NCBI GenBank assembly: GCA_965112735.1
Contig: OZ218958.1
Span: 1,178,001-1,242,000 of the forward strand
Direction: 5' to 3'
DNA: 64,000 nucleotides
Origin: Phaeosaccion multiseriatum
Taxonomy: Eukaryota; Ochrophyta, other classes
The notes beneath the pieces were generated by a model. It was not told where the DNA came from. It saw nothing but the letters and a program-made list of their open reading frames with translations, and did not search any database. The position numbers and the translations under genes were made by a program. Shown here piece by piece: positions 63,090 to 64,000 of this stretch (positions are counted from its first letter, which is position 1; each line of letters begins with the position of its first letter).

Positions 63090-64000
63090 TCACGTGTGCT
63101 CGTAGAAGCCTCCCTTGCCAAGCTGCGGAAGGATGCGTCACACACGAGAGGGAGAGGGCAGAGGAGGACAGGGGAGGGTAGGGGATGGCAGTGGATGGCA
63201 GAGGATGGCAGGGGATGGCAGGGGAGGGCAGGGGAGGGCAGGGGATGGCAGGGGATGGCAGGTGGAGGGCAGGGGATGGCAGGGGATGGCAGGGGGATGG
63301 CAGGGGATGGCAGGGGATGGCAGGGGGATGGGAGGGGAGGGCAGGGGGAGGGCAGGGGAAGGGCAGGGGAAGGGCAGGGGGTGGACTGTCAAGGTACACT
63401 TTCTACACACATACACATACACATACACGAACACATCGATCCATTGACATACTACACACACCCATTGACAAAGTCGTACTGCACACACTCGTTCACATGA
63501 CGCACCTTGAAGTCCTGGAGCTTCTTCATCATCTCGTCCTTCTCCCTCAGCACCTCCTTTGTCAGATCCTATTGCCAGGCGAGTAGCACACGGGGGGGGG
63601 GGGGGGGGGGTTGAGTTTCAGCTTCCGTTTGTTAGAGGGATAGATATTTGGTTAAGGTCTCATGGAGTGAGCTGAATGGAACTGTTAGACCCTACCTACA
63701 TACCACAATGCCAAGGATTTAGTCATGGACGCTCCGCTCATCCTTTCCTCTCTCCCCTCTCTCCTCCTCCCTCTCCCTCGCCCTCTCCCTCTCTAATCCT
63801 CCCTGCCTCCCTCTACCCTTCTCTCTCTCTTCCTTCTCCTTCTCCCTTCCGTTTCGCCCCTTCTGTTCCTCCTTCCCTCCCTCCCTCCCTCCTGTCCTGT
63901 CCTTCTCCTCTCTCACTTTGATGGACATCATTCCGACAACGTCACCGGACTCGTCATCCACCACTGGCACTGCAGCGCGACGGGGGGGGAGGGGCACACG
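63090..64000 (-). CDS. CBS-domain protein, C-terminal part (runs off the edge)
   Basis: Exons (minus): 63917 to beyond 64000, 63506-63568, 63090-63122. They join in frame to read AAVPVVDDESGDVVGMMSIK, then DLTKEVLREKDEMMKKLQDF, then LGKGGFYEHT and a stop. PVVDDE..G.VVG..S..D is the end of a CBS domain (the beta-beta-alpha that binds adenosyl ligands), followed by a short helix. CBS pairs usually sense AMP/ATP or SAM. The N-terminal part of the protein is outside the window, so it could be a single CBS protein or part of a larger one. Confidence 0.75.
63178..63378. repeat. GGATGGCAGG / GGGAGGGCAG minisatellite
   Basis: About 20 units of 10-11 bp in the last intron of the CBS gene. In gene sense this is CCTGCCATCC, again on the acceptor side of the intron. 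Confidence 0.9.

Overview
The window is nuclear DNA of a flagellated microbial eukaryote. The genes are GC-rich and full of introns. Almost all introns are GT-AG, two are GC-AG, and most are packed with microsatellites such as (GGA)n, (GGGA)n, (GT)n, (GACT)n and (CTCA)n. The gene set (outer-arm dynein heavy chain, central-pair SPEF2/CPC1, CDT2, a CBS protein and a tRNA-Met) fits an alga or heterotrophic protist with motile cilia. The style recalls stramenopile algae with zoospores, but the sequence alone does not settle the lineage. No bacterial, viral or organellar DNA was recognised.

Layout: a secreted Cys-rich plus Glu/Ala-rich coiled-coil protein (+, 526-4424); an ankyrin-repeat protein (-, 5501-7321); a complete outer-arm dynein alpha heavy chain of ODA11 type (-, 7837-39440). 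I resolved the dynein into 56 coding exons that stay in frame from the ATG to the stop (4177 codons), with Kelch, IPT/TIG, filamin-like, linker, AAA1-4, stalk, AAA5-6 and C-terminal regions. A 478-bp gap separates it from the divergent SPEF2/CPC1 gene (+, 39919-49599; CH and adenylate-kinase-like domains). Then follow a CDT2/DTL-type WD40 protein (+, 50470-53740), an orphan ankyrin exon (-, 53799-54051), an unrecognised coiled-coil protein (+, 54103-56094), a tRNA-Met(CAT) (56412-56484), an unrecognised 508-residue protein with N-terminal hydrophobic segments (+, 56937-61449), a 35-bp CCAAT/ATTGG repeat array, and the 3' end of a CBS-domain protein (-, 63090 to the edge).

The dynein and SPEF2 products act in the same axoneme, on the outer arm and on the C1b central-pair projection. 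Their head-to-head arrangement suggests a shared ciliary promoter. CDT2 is a cell-cycle ubiquitin-ligase receptor and is not obviously related.

The most unusual signal is in the introns. Two short dispersed motifs (TTGGTGATACAG and GGATGGCAGTGG) recur at intron ends with an orientation rule: forward after 5' splice sites, reverse-complemented before 3' splice sites. Two introns are flanked by 10-12 bp direct repeats, and 20 of 55 dynein introns have AG|GT at the 3' junction. Together this looks like the residue of intron-generating elements (introners), or of intron-end pairing sequences.
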